Assembly (NCBI GenBank): GCA_028819495.1
Contig: JAPPLI010000190.1
Coordinates: 24,575-88,574, forward strand
DNA: 64,000 bases
From: Gammaproteobacteria bacterium
GTDB taxonomy: Bacteria > Pseudomonadota > Gammaproteobacteria > Eutrophobiales > Eutrophobiaceae
Direction: 5' to 3'
Part shown: positions 34,396 to 43,932 of the stretch, piece by piece
Numbering within the stretch: position 1 is the stretch's first letter
Layout of the letters: each line of letters opens with the position of its first letter
The notes under the pieces: generated by a model
What the model was told of the DNA's origin: nothing
The model's database searches: none
Seen by the model: only the letters and a program-made list of their open reading frames with translations
Program-made: the position numbers and the translations under genes

Positions 34396-37378
34396 GAGGC
34401 GGGGTAATTGCCTGCCCTGCCCGTTCTTCTCCACCTTGAGGTGTTGCAGTACACTACAACTCTTCCTGCTCTGCATCCTCCTGACCGGCGTTTTGCCGGC
34501 ACGGGCACAGGATGATACCGGGGCAGTCATCGAAGAGATCGTCGTTATCGGTTCCCACATCAGGATGGACCCGGAAGAGGCTTTGAGCCCGGTTACACGC
34601 CTGGATCGGGATGAACTGCGCTACCAGGGGTCGCCGACTGTCCTCGACATGATCCTCAACCTGCCCTTCAGCCAGGGCGCGGACGGCGAATCGGACCGGT
34701 TCCAGGGCGGTGGCGGCGGTTCCGGGGTAGGACCCGACCGGGCGACCATCAACATCCGCGGCCTCGGGCCCAGCCGCTCGCTGGTGCTCATCAACGGCCG
34801 CCGCACCACCTGGTCACCCATACCCATCGGCGCCGACACGCAACTGCTGGTGGATGTGAACATGCTGCCGTTTATTGCCCTCGAGAACATCGATTTCCTG
34901 CGCGACGGCGCGGCGGCCAGTTACGGTTCCGATGCAATTGCGGGAGTCATGAACTTCCAGACCCGCAACGATTTTACCGGTATGGAACTCAGCGCCAACC
35001 ACAAGATCATCGAAGACTCAGGCGGCGACACCGAGTTCGGCTTCATCGGTGGGTTTGATGTTGCCGGCGGCAGGGGGCATATCACCACATCCGCAAGCGG
35101 CATCCGGCGCAGCGAACTTGAAATATACCAGCGCGGCTGGGCCCTCCGCCCCTACGCGGAAAACCCGAAAGGCGGCTGGTCTTCCACGGGCCGGCCGGCC
35201 ACGTTCGTCCCCGGCATGACCACGGACGTGAATACGCACGGCATCATCGATCCGAACTGCGCAGCCCTGGGCGGCGCGCCGACCGATAACAATAAACGCT
35301 GCCGCTTCCAGTACACCCCGTTTGACAACCTGGTCGAGAAAACCCGTCGCTGGCAGAGTTTTACCGAAGCATTCTGGGATCTGAACGATGCCGTAACCTT
35401 AAGCGCAGAATTCCTCTACAGCGAAAGCAGCGTGCCGGACTGGAATACTTCACCCTCTTATCCGCCTAACCGCGTGATCGCCCCGGATCGTTCGCTCCGG
35501 GCCAACAACCCGGCCCTGGTCGATATGGCCATGAAACATCCGGACCTTTACGGTCCCTATGCCTACTGTGACGACAAAACCCGCTGCAGGTGGTCCGGTG
35601 ATGCCTGGGACAGTATAGGATGGGTGCTGGGCCGGTCCTTCGGCCAGGACGGCCCGTTGCGGGCCGAGCCGGTGAAATCAAAACTTACCCGTGGGGCTAT
35701 CGGCCTTGACGGGCAGTTTGGAAACCTGGATTTCACTACCTCGGCCACCTGGTCTTCATCTTCCCGCAGAATCAGGAAAGCAGATGTCATGAGCTACCGG
35801 GACAAGCGCGCGCTGCAGGGCCTGGGTGGTATCGAGTGTGAACAGGAGGTACCTAATCAATACGTGGACGGCAGGCTGGAATTCGACCTGGAGACCCTGC
35901 AACAACAGGCCGGCAGAGGGAACTGCATGTACTGGAGTCCGTTCTCCAACGGCATGTACGGCGCCCACCCCCAGGTGCCGGACGCGCAATATTACGAAAA
36001 CCCGGACTTCAACCCGGACCTGGATAACCGGCGCCTGTTCGATTACCTGCTCACTGAGCGCATCACCAGGGGCAAGACATCACTGCTCGTACTCGAAGGT
36101 ATCGTCAGCGGCCCGGCGCCATTCCGTCTCATGGACAACGAAATTGACTTTGCGCTGGGAGCGCAGTGGCGCAGGGAAACCTTCAAAAACGGGCCCATCC
36201 GGGGGGCGTTGAACGACGGCAACGTCAACCCCTGCCCGGCCGGTCCCGGCATTACAAATTGTCCCGAATCGGAGCGTAGCGGACTGTTCGGCTACCTGCC
36301 GCCGCAATTCACAGTCGATGAAGCGCGCGATATCTATTCGGTTTTCGGCGAACTCCATGTGCCTCTCGGGTACGACATCGATACACAGGTGTCATTGCGC
36401 TACGAGGATTACGGCGCCGGCACCGGCGCCAGCCTGGACCCGAAAGTTGTCCTGCACTGGCACATGTCGGACAACCTGGTGCTGCGGGGTTCCGTCAGTA
36501 CCGCATTCCGCGGGCCGACGCTGAATCAGACCGTAAGCGGAAATTCGGTACATTCACTACGCTACGTGGCGGCGACCGGGGCATTCAAAAGCCTCATCAT
36601 CAAGGGCAACCCCGGTCTGGACCCGGAATCGGCCGTCACGTTCAACGTCGGCCTGGTGCTGGACCAGGATAACCTGCTGACCGGCAACGACGATGTCAGC
36701 TTCTCACTTGATTACTGGTCGTACCGGTTCTCCGATCCACTGGTCGTCGAACCGTTCCCCCGGGTGCTGGAGCTGGCCTGCCCGGGTGGAGATTGTGATG
36801 CGGGCGACCCCGATTACCTGGAGCGGATACGTTTCGGCAAGGCAACCAGCCTGGCAAACCTGCAGGCCATAGAAGTCAATATAGTCAACGGCCCTGACAT
36901 CGAAACGGACGGTATTGATTTCAGCGGCAGCTACCGTTTTCTGGCAGGCTCCGGCGAAATGGAACTCAAGGTTTCCGGCACACGCATCCTGTCATTCGAC
37001 ATCGATTCATGGGAACTGGGCGCTTCCTTTAACGCGCTGGGCCGGCTGAACTATGAAACGCCCCTGGCCCGGACCCTGACCGAATGGAAAGTCCTGTGGC
37101 ATGTGAACTATGCCTGGCGCGACATTAACCTGCGTTACGCGGCAAAATTCGTCAACGGTTATGACAACATAGAGGATAACATCAGGATAGATGCTCTTAT
37201 AACTCACGACCTGCATCTCAACTGGGCGGTGAAGGAAGACAGACTGAACCTGTGGGCAACACTGCTCAACTTTACCGACGAAGACCCGCCCTACGCCGGG
37301 GAAGATATGAACTATGACGCGTTTACCCACAATCCGTTAGGGCGCATCTTCAAGCTGGGATTTACTTATTCTTTCTAG
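34370..37378 (+). CDS. TonB-dependent receptor, large
   Basis: About 1000 residues. A hydrophobic signal segment ('LQLFLLCILLTGVLPARA') is followed by 'EEIVVIGSHIR' (TonB box-like), a plug domain with 'VLDMILNLPFSQGAD', 'INIRGLGPSRSLVLINGRR', 'NIDFLRDGAAASYGSDAIAGVMNFQT', and a long barrel ending '…FKLGFTYSF', a typical C-terminal phenylalanine. Start is uncertain: ATGs at 34340 and 34370 overlap the hydrolase gene, and a TTG at 34436 would give the most natural signal peptide. As the last gene of the hydantoinase operon it is the likely outer-membrane importer for the substrate of that pathway. It belongs to the longer receptor class used for peptides or oligomers in proteobacteria. Confidence 0.9.
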   Translation: MPAGQPPFERRGNCLPCPFFSTLRCCSTLQLFLLCILLTGVLPARAQDDTGAVIEEIVVIGSHIRMDPEEALSPVTRLDRDELRYQGSPTVLDMILNLPFSQGADGESDRFQGGGGGSGVGPDRATINIRGLGPSRSLVLINGRRTTWSPIPIGADTQLLVDVNMLPFIALENIDFLRDGAAASYGSDAIAGVMNFQTRNDFTGMELSANHKIIEDSGGDTEFGFIGGFDVAGGRGHITTSASGIRRSELEIYQRGWALRPYAENPKGGWSSTGRPATFVPGMTTDVNTHGIIDPNCAALGGAPTDNNKRCRFQYTPFDNLVEKTRRWQSFTEAFWDLNDAVTLSAEFLYSESSVPDWNTSPSYPPNRVIAPDRSLRANNPALVDMAMKHPDLYGPYAYCDDKTRCRWSGDAWDSIGWVLGRSFGQDGPLRAEPVKSKLTRGAIGLDGQFGNLDFTTSATWSSSSRRIRKADVMSYRDKRALQGLGGIECEQEVPNQYVDGRLEFDLETLQQQAGRGNCMYWSPFSNGMYGAHPQVPDAQYYENPDFNPDLDNRRLFDYLLTERITRGKTSLLVLEGIVSGPAPFRLMDNEIDFALGAQWRRETFKNGPIRGALNDGNVNPCPAGPGITNCPESERSGLFGYLPPQFTVDEARDIYSVFGELHVPLGYDIDTQVSLRYEDYGAGTGASLDPKVVLHWHMSDNLVLRGSVSTAFRGPTLNQTVSGNSVHSLRYVAATGAFKSLIIKGNPGLDPESAVTFNVGLVLDQDNLLTGNDDVSFSLDYWSYRFSDPLVVEPFPRVLELACPGGDCDAGDPDYLERIRFGKATSLANLQAIEVNIVNGPDIETDGIDFSGSYRFLAGSGEMELKVSGTRILSFDIDSWELGASFNALGRLNYETPLARTLTEWKVLWHVNYAWRDINLRYAAKFVNGYDNIEDNIRIDALITHDLHLNWAVKEDRLNLWATLLNFTDEDPPYAGEDMNYDAFTHNPLGRIFKLGFTYSF

Positions 37379-37431
37379 CAGGGGCCGCGAGCGAACCCGA
37401 AAAGGAACCCTCTGAGACTCAAGCAGGCTTC

Positions 37432-38064
37432 TCAGTCTTCGGAAATTACCTCATTGAGCGTATTTTCCGCATCCTTGAACATTTTTTCCAGCAGCATCTT
37501 GCGATGGACTCTCAGTCGCTCAATTTCCTCCCACAACACCTTTTTTATCCTGGAGGTTGCAGCTTCACGTACTTCTGAAGACAGGACCACGTCATTCGTA
37601 AATTCGTATTTTTCAATGGTAAAATTAGTAATATCTTCTATGTTGTCCCCGACGATAACATAATCGACTGCTTCCTTAACTTCGATCCGCTCTTCACCAG
37701 GCTGTTTCTCCAGCGCATCGCCCTTTATGACCTCGTCTATCGCTTCGGTTCGGGTCCCGCGAATCGTCATGGCCTGGTCCAGCCCGGTCATCGTGAAAAG
37801 CTTCTTGATCGGCTCGGAAAGGGCGCAAATGACAAGTTTCTTGTACGGCCCCTTGAACTTTTTGGCCATTACCACCACGACCCGAAGCCCCGCGCTGCTG
37901 ATATAGGAAATCTGCTCGAAATCCATGATTAACGCCCTGTCTTTAGGGTCAATTTTGGCTTCCATCATCTTTTGAAATTCATTGGCATTATTGCTGTCCA
38001 CACGGCCGTTGAGCGCGGCTACCAGAATTCCGTCTTTTCGTTGCCACTCAATACTTATTCTCAT
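37432..38064 (-). CDS. STAS-domain protein with helical C-terminal extension
   Basis: 210 residues. Residues 1-105 form a STAS domain of the anti-sigma-factor-antagonist type: 'GILVAALNGRVDSNNANEF', 'ALIMDFEQISYISSAGLRVVVVMAKKFK', with the phospho-acceptor serine in 'SSAGLR' (around residue 57). The remaining 100 residues are charged and helical ('AATSRIKKVLWEEIERLRVHRKM' is one stretch). Typical antagonists stop at about 110 residues, so the C-terminal part is an added module, perhaps for partner binding. A good GGAG ribosome-binding site precedes the ATG. It follows the aminotransferase gene on the same strand by 34 bases. Its partner kinase or phosphatase is not in the window. Confidence 0.85.
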   Translation of the reverse strand: MRISIEWQRKDGILVAALNGRVDSNNANEFQKMMEAKIDPKDRALIMDFEQISYISSAGLRVVVVMAKKFKGPYKKLVICALSEPIKKLFTMTGLDQAMTIRGTRTEAIDEVIKGDALEKQPGEERIEVKEAVDYVIVGDNIEDITNFTIEKYEFTNDVVLSSEVREAATSRIKKVLWEEIERLRVHRKMLLEKMFKDAENTLNEVISED

Positions 38065-38098
38065 TCGTATTCACTCCTGCCAATCACTTGTTGACGAT

Positions 38099-39481
38099 TT
38101 ATCCCCGGATAATCTTCTCAAATCCGTTCAGGGCAACCTGCATTTTATCCACCAGGAAGTCGATTTCCGGCTCGGTAATAATCAACGGTGGGCACAGCAT
38201 GATCGTTGAGCCTATCGGGCGTACGATAATGCCCTGTTCAAGACACAGGTCGCGAAACACTTCGCCGGTTCGTTCAATGTCTTCCATATTGTCTGCTACA
38301 GCTTCCATGGTTTCGCTATCCCTGACCAGCTCGACAGCGGCTATCATGCCGCAACTGCGCACCTCTCCTACCGTCGGCGAATCGAACAACGCCGTTAAAC
38401 GCTGATTCAGGCAGGGCCCTGTTTTTTCTCCAACCTGGCGGACGATTCCCTCTTCATCCAGGATGCGGATATTCTCCAGGGCCACCGCGCAACTGACCGG
38501 ATGCCCGGAATAGGTAAATCCGTGAAAAAATTCACCGCCTTTCTCGACCAGGGTATCCGCTACCCGGTCACCGACCATGACCGCAGACAGCGGCACGTAA
38601 CCGGACGTGATTCCCTTGGCGATACACATCAGGTCCACCTGTTCAATCTGCATGAGGTCGCTGGCGAACCACTTACCGGTCCGGCCAAACCCGGTAATGA
38701 CCTCATCGATAACCAGCAGGACATCGTATTTCCTGCATATCCTGCCAATTTCCCTGAAATAATTCCGCGGCGGAATCTTGCCGCCGCCGGCGCCCTGCAC
38801 CGGTTCGGCAAAAAACGCCGCCACCTTCTCAGGGCCCGTTTCCAGGATCCTGTCCTCGAGCCAACGCGCAGCGAGCGCCCCGAACTCTTCCTCACTCATA
38901 TCCCGGCCGTACTGGAACTGGTAAGGACACTGGATATGCTGAACATCAGGTACTACCGCGGCCTGTTCGTGCATAGGCGGCATACCGGACAATGCTCCGG
39001 CCGCCACGGTACTGCCGTGATAGGCCATTTCCCTGGCGATGACTGTCTGCTTTTCCGGCCGACCTTCCAGCATCCAGTACTGTCTTACCATGCGCAACGC
39101 GGTATCGTTTGCCTCGGAACCGGAGTTGGCGTAGAAGACGTGGTTCAATCCATCCGGCGTTATGTCAACCAGTTTCTCGGCCAACCTTATGGCTGGTGGA
39201 TTCGTCGACTTGAAAAAACTGTTGAAGTAGCTCAATTCCGCTACTTGCGCGGCGGCAGCCCGCCCGAGTTCAGTCCGTCCGTAACCGATGTTGACACAGG
39301 CAAGGCCGGCCAGACCGTCAAGGTACCTGTTACCGTCATTGTCCCAGACGTAACAACCTTCACCGCGCGTGATAACCAGTGCCTTTGCGTCCAGCAGTGC
39401 CTTATAATCCGTAAACGGGTGCAGGTAATTATCGAGATCGGCCTGTTGCCATTCATTGGTGCTTCTGGCAATCTCTGTCAT
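38099..39481 (-). CDS. Class III aminotransferase (omega-type)
   Basis: 460 residues of a fold-type I, class III PLP aminotransferase: 'GEGCYVWDNDGNRYLDGLAGL', 'YANSGSEANDTALRM', 'LVIDEVITGFGRTGKWFA' and the PLP lysine in 'CIAKGITSGYVPLSAV' (around residue 285). Such enzymes move amino groups between ω-amino acids or amines and pyruvate/2-oxoglutarate. It resembles the taurine/β-alanine/putrescine-pyruvate group, but substrate is undetermined. GGGAG is a good ribosome-binding site. Co-directional with the STAS gene and divergent from the FAD oxidoreductase gene at 39597. Confidence 0.92.
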   Translation of the reverse strand: MTEIARSTNEWQQADLDNYLHPFTDYKALLDAKALVITRGEGCYVWDNDGNRYLDGLAGLACVNIGYGRTELGRAAAAQVAELSYFNSFFKSTNPPAIRLAEKLVDITPDGLNHVFYANSGSEANDTALRMVRQYWMLEGRPEKQTVIAREMAYHGSTVAAGALSGMPPMHEQAAVVPDVQHIQCPYQFQYGRDMSEEEFGALAARWLEDRILETGPEKVAAFFAEPVQGAGGGKIPPRNYFREIGRICRKYDVLLVIDEVITGFGRTGKWFASDLMQIEQVDLMCIAKGITSGYVPLSAVMVGDRVADTLVEKGGEFFHGFTYSGHPVSCAVALENIRILDEEGIVRQVGEKTGPCLNQRLTALFDSPTVGEVRSCGMIAAVELVRDSETMEAVADNMEDIERTGEVFRDLCLEQGIIVRPIGSTIMLCPPLIITEPEIDFLVDKMQVALNGFEKIIRG

Positions 39482-39596
39482 ATAAGGCTCCCCATATTAA
39501 ACGTTCTCGCTATAATCCTTATTATAGATACGACCACACGACATGTCATATTCCTGATTTCTCGAATAACCCGCACCGTCATAACAAAATCACACA

Positions 39597-41540
39597 ATGC
39601 CGACATCCAGTAATGAGAAGAAACTGGGCATGGAAATGCCCATCACGCGGCGGGATTTCATTGGTTCGACGCTGGTCGGGGCAGGCAGCGCATTGATGGC
39701 AACCCGTTCAGCCGGTCTTTCAGCCGCAGACAGGCCGCAATTCGGCGTCCAGCTCGGGAACGAATGGACCGGCCCCGGCGGTATAGGCGACTATGCAGCC
39801 AGCAACGGCAATACCGCCGAGGTGGTTAATGCGGCCCATGCAATGAGCACCGGGCAGTTTGCCGGCGCCGGAGCGCAGGCAGTCGACACCGGTGAGATTT
39901 ACGATCTTGTTGTTGTGGGCGGTGGTTTTTCCGGCTTGAGCGCGGCATATACTTTCAAAAAACATGCCGGTGATAACAGGAACTGCCTGATCCTGGACAA
40001 CCACCCGATTTTCGGCGGTGAGGCCAAGCAGAATGAGTTCGAAGTGGATGGTTATCATCTCTACGGACCACAGGGCTCCAACGGCAACCTATGGCCGGTT
40101 TCCGTCACCAAACAGATGGGTTTCTACCACGAATACTGGGCTGAACTGGGTTTGCCGGATGAGTTTACCTGGCAGGAATTGAGCGGCAGCGATAAAGACC
40201 TGCGCGTAGCCAAGGACATCTATTTCCCGATGTTGCAGACCTGGGAGGCGGCGGATTCAGGCTATTTTTACGGCAGGGGCACAACGCCCAATGGTGGCTG
40301 GGCGATCAACCCGTGGAATAACGGGTTTCGTGATGCCCCGATACCGGATCAGCTGAAGCTTGATTATATGACCCTGGAGTCCTATCGCATGCCGCCGCGC
40401 CGGGAGGACTGGGAACAATGGCTCGACAGTATGACTTACCTGGACTTCCTTACCAAAGTGCTTGGCGTCTCGCCGGAATACGCGAAGCTGGTAGATCCGT
40501 TTGGCGCTACTGTCGGACACGGCCTGGGTTCCGATGTCACGTCGGCTTACGCAGCGTTTGAATTTGCGATGCCCGGCCCGGCAGGTTATTTCCGCTATAT
40601 CACGGATAATACAGACCCGACCGACCTGCTCCATCTTGCCGCCTTTCCCGGCGGCAATGCCGGCATTGCGCGTTACTTTCTGAAACATCTTATTCCCGGC
40701 TCAATCAGGGGCGATCTCTCCATGAGCGCCATTTTGTTTGACCCGATAAACTGGCAGGAACTGGATCGGCCAGGCAATCCCACCCGGTTTCGGGGTGGTT
40801 GCACAGTCGTTGCCGTAGAGAATATCGGCAGCGAAAAGAATGGACGAGTGGACGTCACCTATTATAAAAACGGTTCCCTGCATAAACTGGCGGCAAAATC
40901 GGTTGTCATGGCGGCCAACCAGGCCGTAAACAAGAAAATTGTGAGAGGACTGACGCCTGAACTGTATGACGCCATGGACAGTTTCATGCACGGCCCGGTA
41001 TTAACGGTCAATGTCGCGGTAAGAAACTGGAAGTTTATGGAAAAACTGGGCATCACTGCGGCGCGCTGGTTTGAGGGTTTCGGCTGGTTTACCTGTATCA
41101 GGAGACAACTGATGATAGACGGGCAGGAACCCATGCCCCTTGACCCGAACAAGCCCACTGTCCTGACGATGTACGTGCCTTTTCTGTACCCCGGCATGCC
41201 CGTTAAGGAACAGGCGGTTGCTGCACGCTACTCACTGCTGGGACCGGGATTCAGGGATTTCGAATTACGGATCCGCGAACAGTTGCAAACCCTGTTCGGC
41301 GCCAGCGGTTTTGATGCGAAGCGCGACATTGCCGGGATTGTACTCAACCGCTGGGGACATGCTTATGTCGTTCAACCCCCGGGGTTTTATTTCGGCAAGG
41401 ACGGCAAGCCCGCGGCCAAGGATGTGATCCGTAATACGGTTCATGGTCGTATCGCTTTTGCGCATTCGGAACTGGCCGGAGCCCAGGTGTGGCAGACTGC
41501 GGCGGCTGAAGGTAAGCGTGCAGTTGAGATGTTGCTTTAA
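39597..41540 (+). CDS. Tat-exported NAD(P)/FAD-dependent oxidoreductase (copy 1)
   Basis: 647 residues. A twin-arginine signal 'ITRRDFIGSTLVGAGSALMA' begins near residue 15, so the enzyme is predicted to fold in the cytoplasm and act in the periplasm. A conserved stretch with 'EWTGPGGIGDYA' and 'VNAAHAM' leads to the FAD-binding Rossmann motif 'YDLVVVGGGFSGLSAAY' (about 101-117), then 'LILDNHPIFGGEAKQNEF'. The C-terminus has 'GRIAFAHSELAGAQVWQTAAAEGKRAVE', typical of flavin amine oxidase-like proteins. It is paralogous to the gene starting at 63080. The start is supported because the paralogue has a similar leader before its RR motif; an ATG at 39630 is an alternative. Substrate unknown; the surrounding amidohydrolases suggest amines or cyclic amides. 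Confidence 0.85.
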   Translation: MPTSSNEKKLGMEMPITRRDFIGSTLVGAGSALMATRSAGLSAADRPQFGVQLGNEWTGPGGIGDYAASNGNTAEVVNAAHAMSTGQFAGAGAQAVDTGEIYDLVVVGGGFSGLSAAYTFKKHAGDNRNCLILDNHPIFGGEAKQNEFEVDGYHLYGPQGSNGNLWPVSVTKQMGFYHEYWAELGLPDEFTWQELSGSDKDLRVAKDIYFPMLQTWEAADSGYFYGRGTTPNGGWAINPWNNGFRDAPIPDQLKLDYMTLESYRMPPRREDWEQWLDSMTYLDFLTKVLGVSPEYAKLVDPFGATVGHGLGSDVTSAYAAFEFAMPGPAGYFRYITDNTDPTDLLHLAAFPGGNAGIARYFLKHLIPGSIRGDLSMSAILFDPINWQELDRPGNPTRFRGGCTVVAVENIGSEKNGRVDVTYYKNGSLHKLAAKSVVMAANQAVNKKIVRGLTPELYDAMDSFMHGPVLTVNVAVRNWKFMEKLGITAARWFEGFGWFTCIRRQLMIDGQEPMPLDPNKPTVLTMYVPFLYPGMPVKEQAVAARYSLLGPGFRDFELRIREQLQTLFGASGFDAKRDIAGIVLNRWGHAYVVQPPGFYFGKDGKPAAKDVIRNTVHGRIAFAHSELAGAQVWQTAAAEGKRAVEMLL

Positions 41541-41602
41541 TTTAATATTCTATCTTATTGTCATTACTTTATTTAAATTAAGAATTTTTGTCCGGGGGAA
41601 TC

Positions 41603-42985
41603 ATGAAACAAAAAATCTTTATATTTACACTGTTGTATCTCAGTCTGACCCTGCCGGCGAGTGCGGTGGCGGCGGATGACACGCCGACACTGGCGTTAAG
41701 CGGCGGTACTCTTGTTGACGGTTACGGCGGAATACCAGTGCAAAATGCGGTGGTGCTGGTCTCCGGCGACCGCATCATGAAGGTCGGCGATGTGAATTCC
41801 GTGGACATTCCCGACGGGGTGAAAACAATTGATGCCAACGGCATGACCGTCCTGCCGGGATTGTGGGAATCACATGGGCATTTATACCATATCGGCGAAG
41901 GCGACCCGGCGACGTTCCCTGACAAATTCAGATCCCAGGTGGATTCGATCATCGCTGCCGTAGCCAGGACGACGCTGATGGCGGGAATTACAACATTCCG
42001 CGACACGGGTGGTCCTATTCACGCGCAACTGGCCCTGAGGGCGGATATTGAAGCGGGCCGGCTGCCCGGTCCCAGGCTGTTCCTGGCCGGGCCCGTGCTG
42101 CATCAGCGTAATCCTGTAATAACCGCCACCAGCAATATAGAATATCTCATCGGATCTCCTGCCGAAGCCAGGGAGGTAACTGAAAAAGTCATCAGCCTGG
42201 GAGTTGACCAGATCAAGGTGGCCAGGTTTTGGGACTTCGACATACTGAAGGCAATCGTGGACACGGCGCATAAGGCAGGTCTGGGCGTAGAGGCCGACGT
42301 GCGCCACATGAACGCCTACCGTACCGCGATAGAAGCCGGTGTTGACCGTCTGCACCACGTATTTACCGCGGACGCGTTATCGGATTACAGTGCAGAGGAC
42401 ATCCGTTTCCTGGTGCGCGGCATAAAACCGCCTCCTGCGGGACCAATGGCCAATATCCTGCGCGGGCCGTATATCGTACCGACCATTGAAATGCGCCAGG
42501 CCTACGTACGCGTGTTTGCGTTCCCTGAATTCATTGATCATCCCCGCTTCAAACAACAATATTCCCCGGACGTGTACGCCCACTTGCGCGCATCCTGGAA
42601 GAATCCCAATGCTGTTCCCTGGGGCATCGGCGCGCCGGAGCGCATCAAGGTGGTGAAATGGAAACTGAAAGCGTTTATCGCGGCAGGAGGGCGCGAGCAA
42701 ATCGTCGCCGGGACGGATGCCGGTTCGCCCTTCAACATGCACAGTGCGTTGACCAGGGAATTGCAACACTATGTCGAGGTCGGGCTGACGCCCATGGAAG
42801 TGATACAGAGCGCCACGTTACGGGCGGCACAGATGCAGGGCGTGGAACAAGACCTGGGCACGGTGACCGAGGGAAAGTATGCCGACATGGTGATCGTGGA
42901 TGGCGACCCGCTGCAGGATATCACCCTGCTGCAACATAAAATCGTCCTGATTATCAAAGGCGGAAAAGAATATATACCTGAATAG
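41603..42985 (+). CDS. Amidohydrolase (duplicated cassette, copy 1)
   Basis: 460 residues from ATG 41603 (GGGGGA upstream; a TTG at 41588 is less likely) with a cleavable signal peptide ending near 'AVAA'. Motifs: 'LPGLWESHGHLYHIGEGDP' (the HxH is 'SHGH'), 'VDQIKVARFWD', 'DVRHMNAYRTAIEAGVDRLHHVF' and 'VAGTDAGSPFN', then 'GTVTEGKYADMVIVDGDPLQDI'. Metal ligands are all present, so it should be an active periplasmic amidohydrolase. Very close to the gene at 48902, including the order with an esterase gene behind it. 13 bases separate it from that esterase gene. Confidence 0.9.
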   Translation: MKQKIFIFTLLYLSLTLPASAVAADDTPTLALSGGTLVDGYGGIPVQNAVVLVSGDRIMKVGDVNSVDIPDGVKTIDANGMTVLPGLWESHGHLYHIGEGDPATFPDKFRSQVDSIIAAVARTTLMAGITTFRDTGGPIHAQLALRADIEAGRLPGPRLFLAGPVLHQRNPVITATSNIEYLIGSPAEAREVTEKVISLGVDQIKVARFWDFDILKAIVDTAHKAGLGVEADVRHMNAYRTAIEAGVDRLHHVFTADALSDYSAEDIRFLVRGIKPPPAGPMANILRGPYIVPTIEMRQAYVRVFAFPEFIDHPRFKQQYSPDVYAHLRASWKNPNAVPWGIGAPERIKVVKWKLKAFIAAGGREQIVAGTDAGSPFNMHSALTRELQHYVEVGLTPMEVIQSATLRAAQMQGVEQDLGTVTEGKYADMVIVDGDPLQDITLLQHKIVLIIKGGKEYIPE

Positions 42986-42998
42986 GAGAGAGCATTAT

Positions 42999-43916
42999 AT
43001 GTTGAAGATAAAACTGCTGCTGCCAGTTATCTTGCTGGCTTTTTTTACCGGCGCAACAAACGCCCAGGATATGTATGAATATTATACGGTCAGCCACCCT
43101 GCTGAGTTTGCTATCGATTGGGGGAGCTTCTATAGCCGTATGAACGAGCACACGGCCAGGGTCAGGGATGAATATCCCCATCACCTGGACCTGGCCTACG
43201 GGACCGATCCGAAACAGCGCCTCGATGTTTACCTGCCCAAAGGCGAGGTGGCAAACGCCCCGGTATTTTTGTTCGTCCACGGCGGCGGGTTCCGGGAAGG
43301 CGACAAGGCCCATTACGGCTCGGTCGCCGAACCGTTTGTCAAGCGGGGTGTCATTACGGTTACTCCCAGCTATCGCCTGACCGGCAGTGGCGCCCATTAC
43401 CCGGATCAACCCGATGATATAAAAAGTGCCGTCAAGTGGATATTCGACAACATCGAACAGTACGGCGGCAACCCGGAAGATATTTACGTGGCAGGCCATT
43501 CCGCCGGTGCGGTCCTCACTGCGGATATAGGGGTCGATCGGAGCTGGCTGACCGATATGGGCATGCCAAGGGAAATTCTGAAGGGCATTGCACCCATCAG
43601 CGGACCCTATGATATAAGGGTGAAAAGACGGCCGGGACAATTGGATGCCTATGCCCCGACCCCGGAGATCCGGATACAGTCCAGTCCTATCCTGAAAATC
43701 AACGACCCGGCGCCCGTCGCCCTTGTTGCCACGGGTTCTGAAGAAGAATACGTACAACCGTCCCTGGATTTTGCCGATGCGTTAACGGCTGCTGGCGTTG
43801 ACGCCCGCTACCTGTTGCTTGAGGGGGAAGACCATGCCGATACGGCCTTGTTGCTGGCGGACGAAAACAGCCGCTTGTGCAAGCTGGTCATCGGCATGAT
43901 ACTTGGGCCGGAATAG
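42999..43916 (+). CDS. Alpha/beta-hydrolase, carboxylesterase type (cassette copy 1)
   Basis: 305 residues with a signal peptide (hydrophobic, ending near 'TNAQD'). The oxyanion hole 'FVHGGGFREGD', the nucleophile 'VAGHSAGAVLTADI' and the C-terminal 'LLLEGEDHADTALLLADE' histidine give the HGGG/GxSxG catalytic set of the hormone-sensitive-lipase/BD-FAE-like esterases. It should be a periplasmic esterase. AGGAG before ATG 42999 is a strong ribosome-binding site. It is the second gene of a cassette repeated at 50368-51285; the protein sequences align over their full length with many identical motifs. Convergent with the MBL-fold gene. Confidence 0.9.
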   Translation: MLKIKLLLPVILLAFFTGATNAQDMYEYYTVSHPAEFAIDWGSFYSRMNEHTARVRDEYPHHLDLAYGTDPKQRLDVYLPKGEVANAPVFLFVHGGGFREGDKAHYGSVAEPFVKRGVITVTPSYRLTGSGAHYPDQPDDIKSAVKWIFDNIEQYGGNPEDIYVAGHSAGAVLTADIGVDRSWLTDMGMPREILKGIAPISGPYDIRVKRRPGQLDAYAPTPEIRIQSSPILKINDPAPVALVATGSEEEYVQPSLDFADALTAAGVDARYLLLEGEDHADTALLLADENSRLCKLVIGMILGPE

Positions 43917-43932
43917 GCAGTCCTCTTCCAGG

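Noticed and set aside
38501..39613. 370-residue open frame on the + strand
   Set aside because: Antisense to the class III aminotransferase and overlaps the FAD oxidoreductase start; no motif.
41541..41602. A+T-rich inverted repeat before the amidohydrolase gene
   Set aside because: Nine-base arms made only of A and T are expected by chance in such a stretch and there is no G+C stem typical of a terminator.
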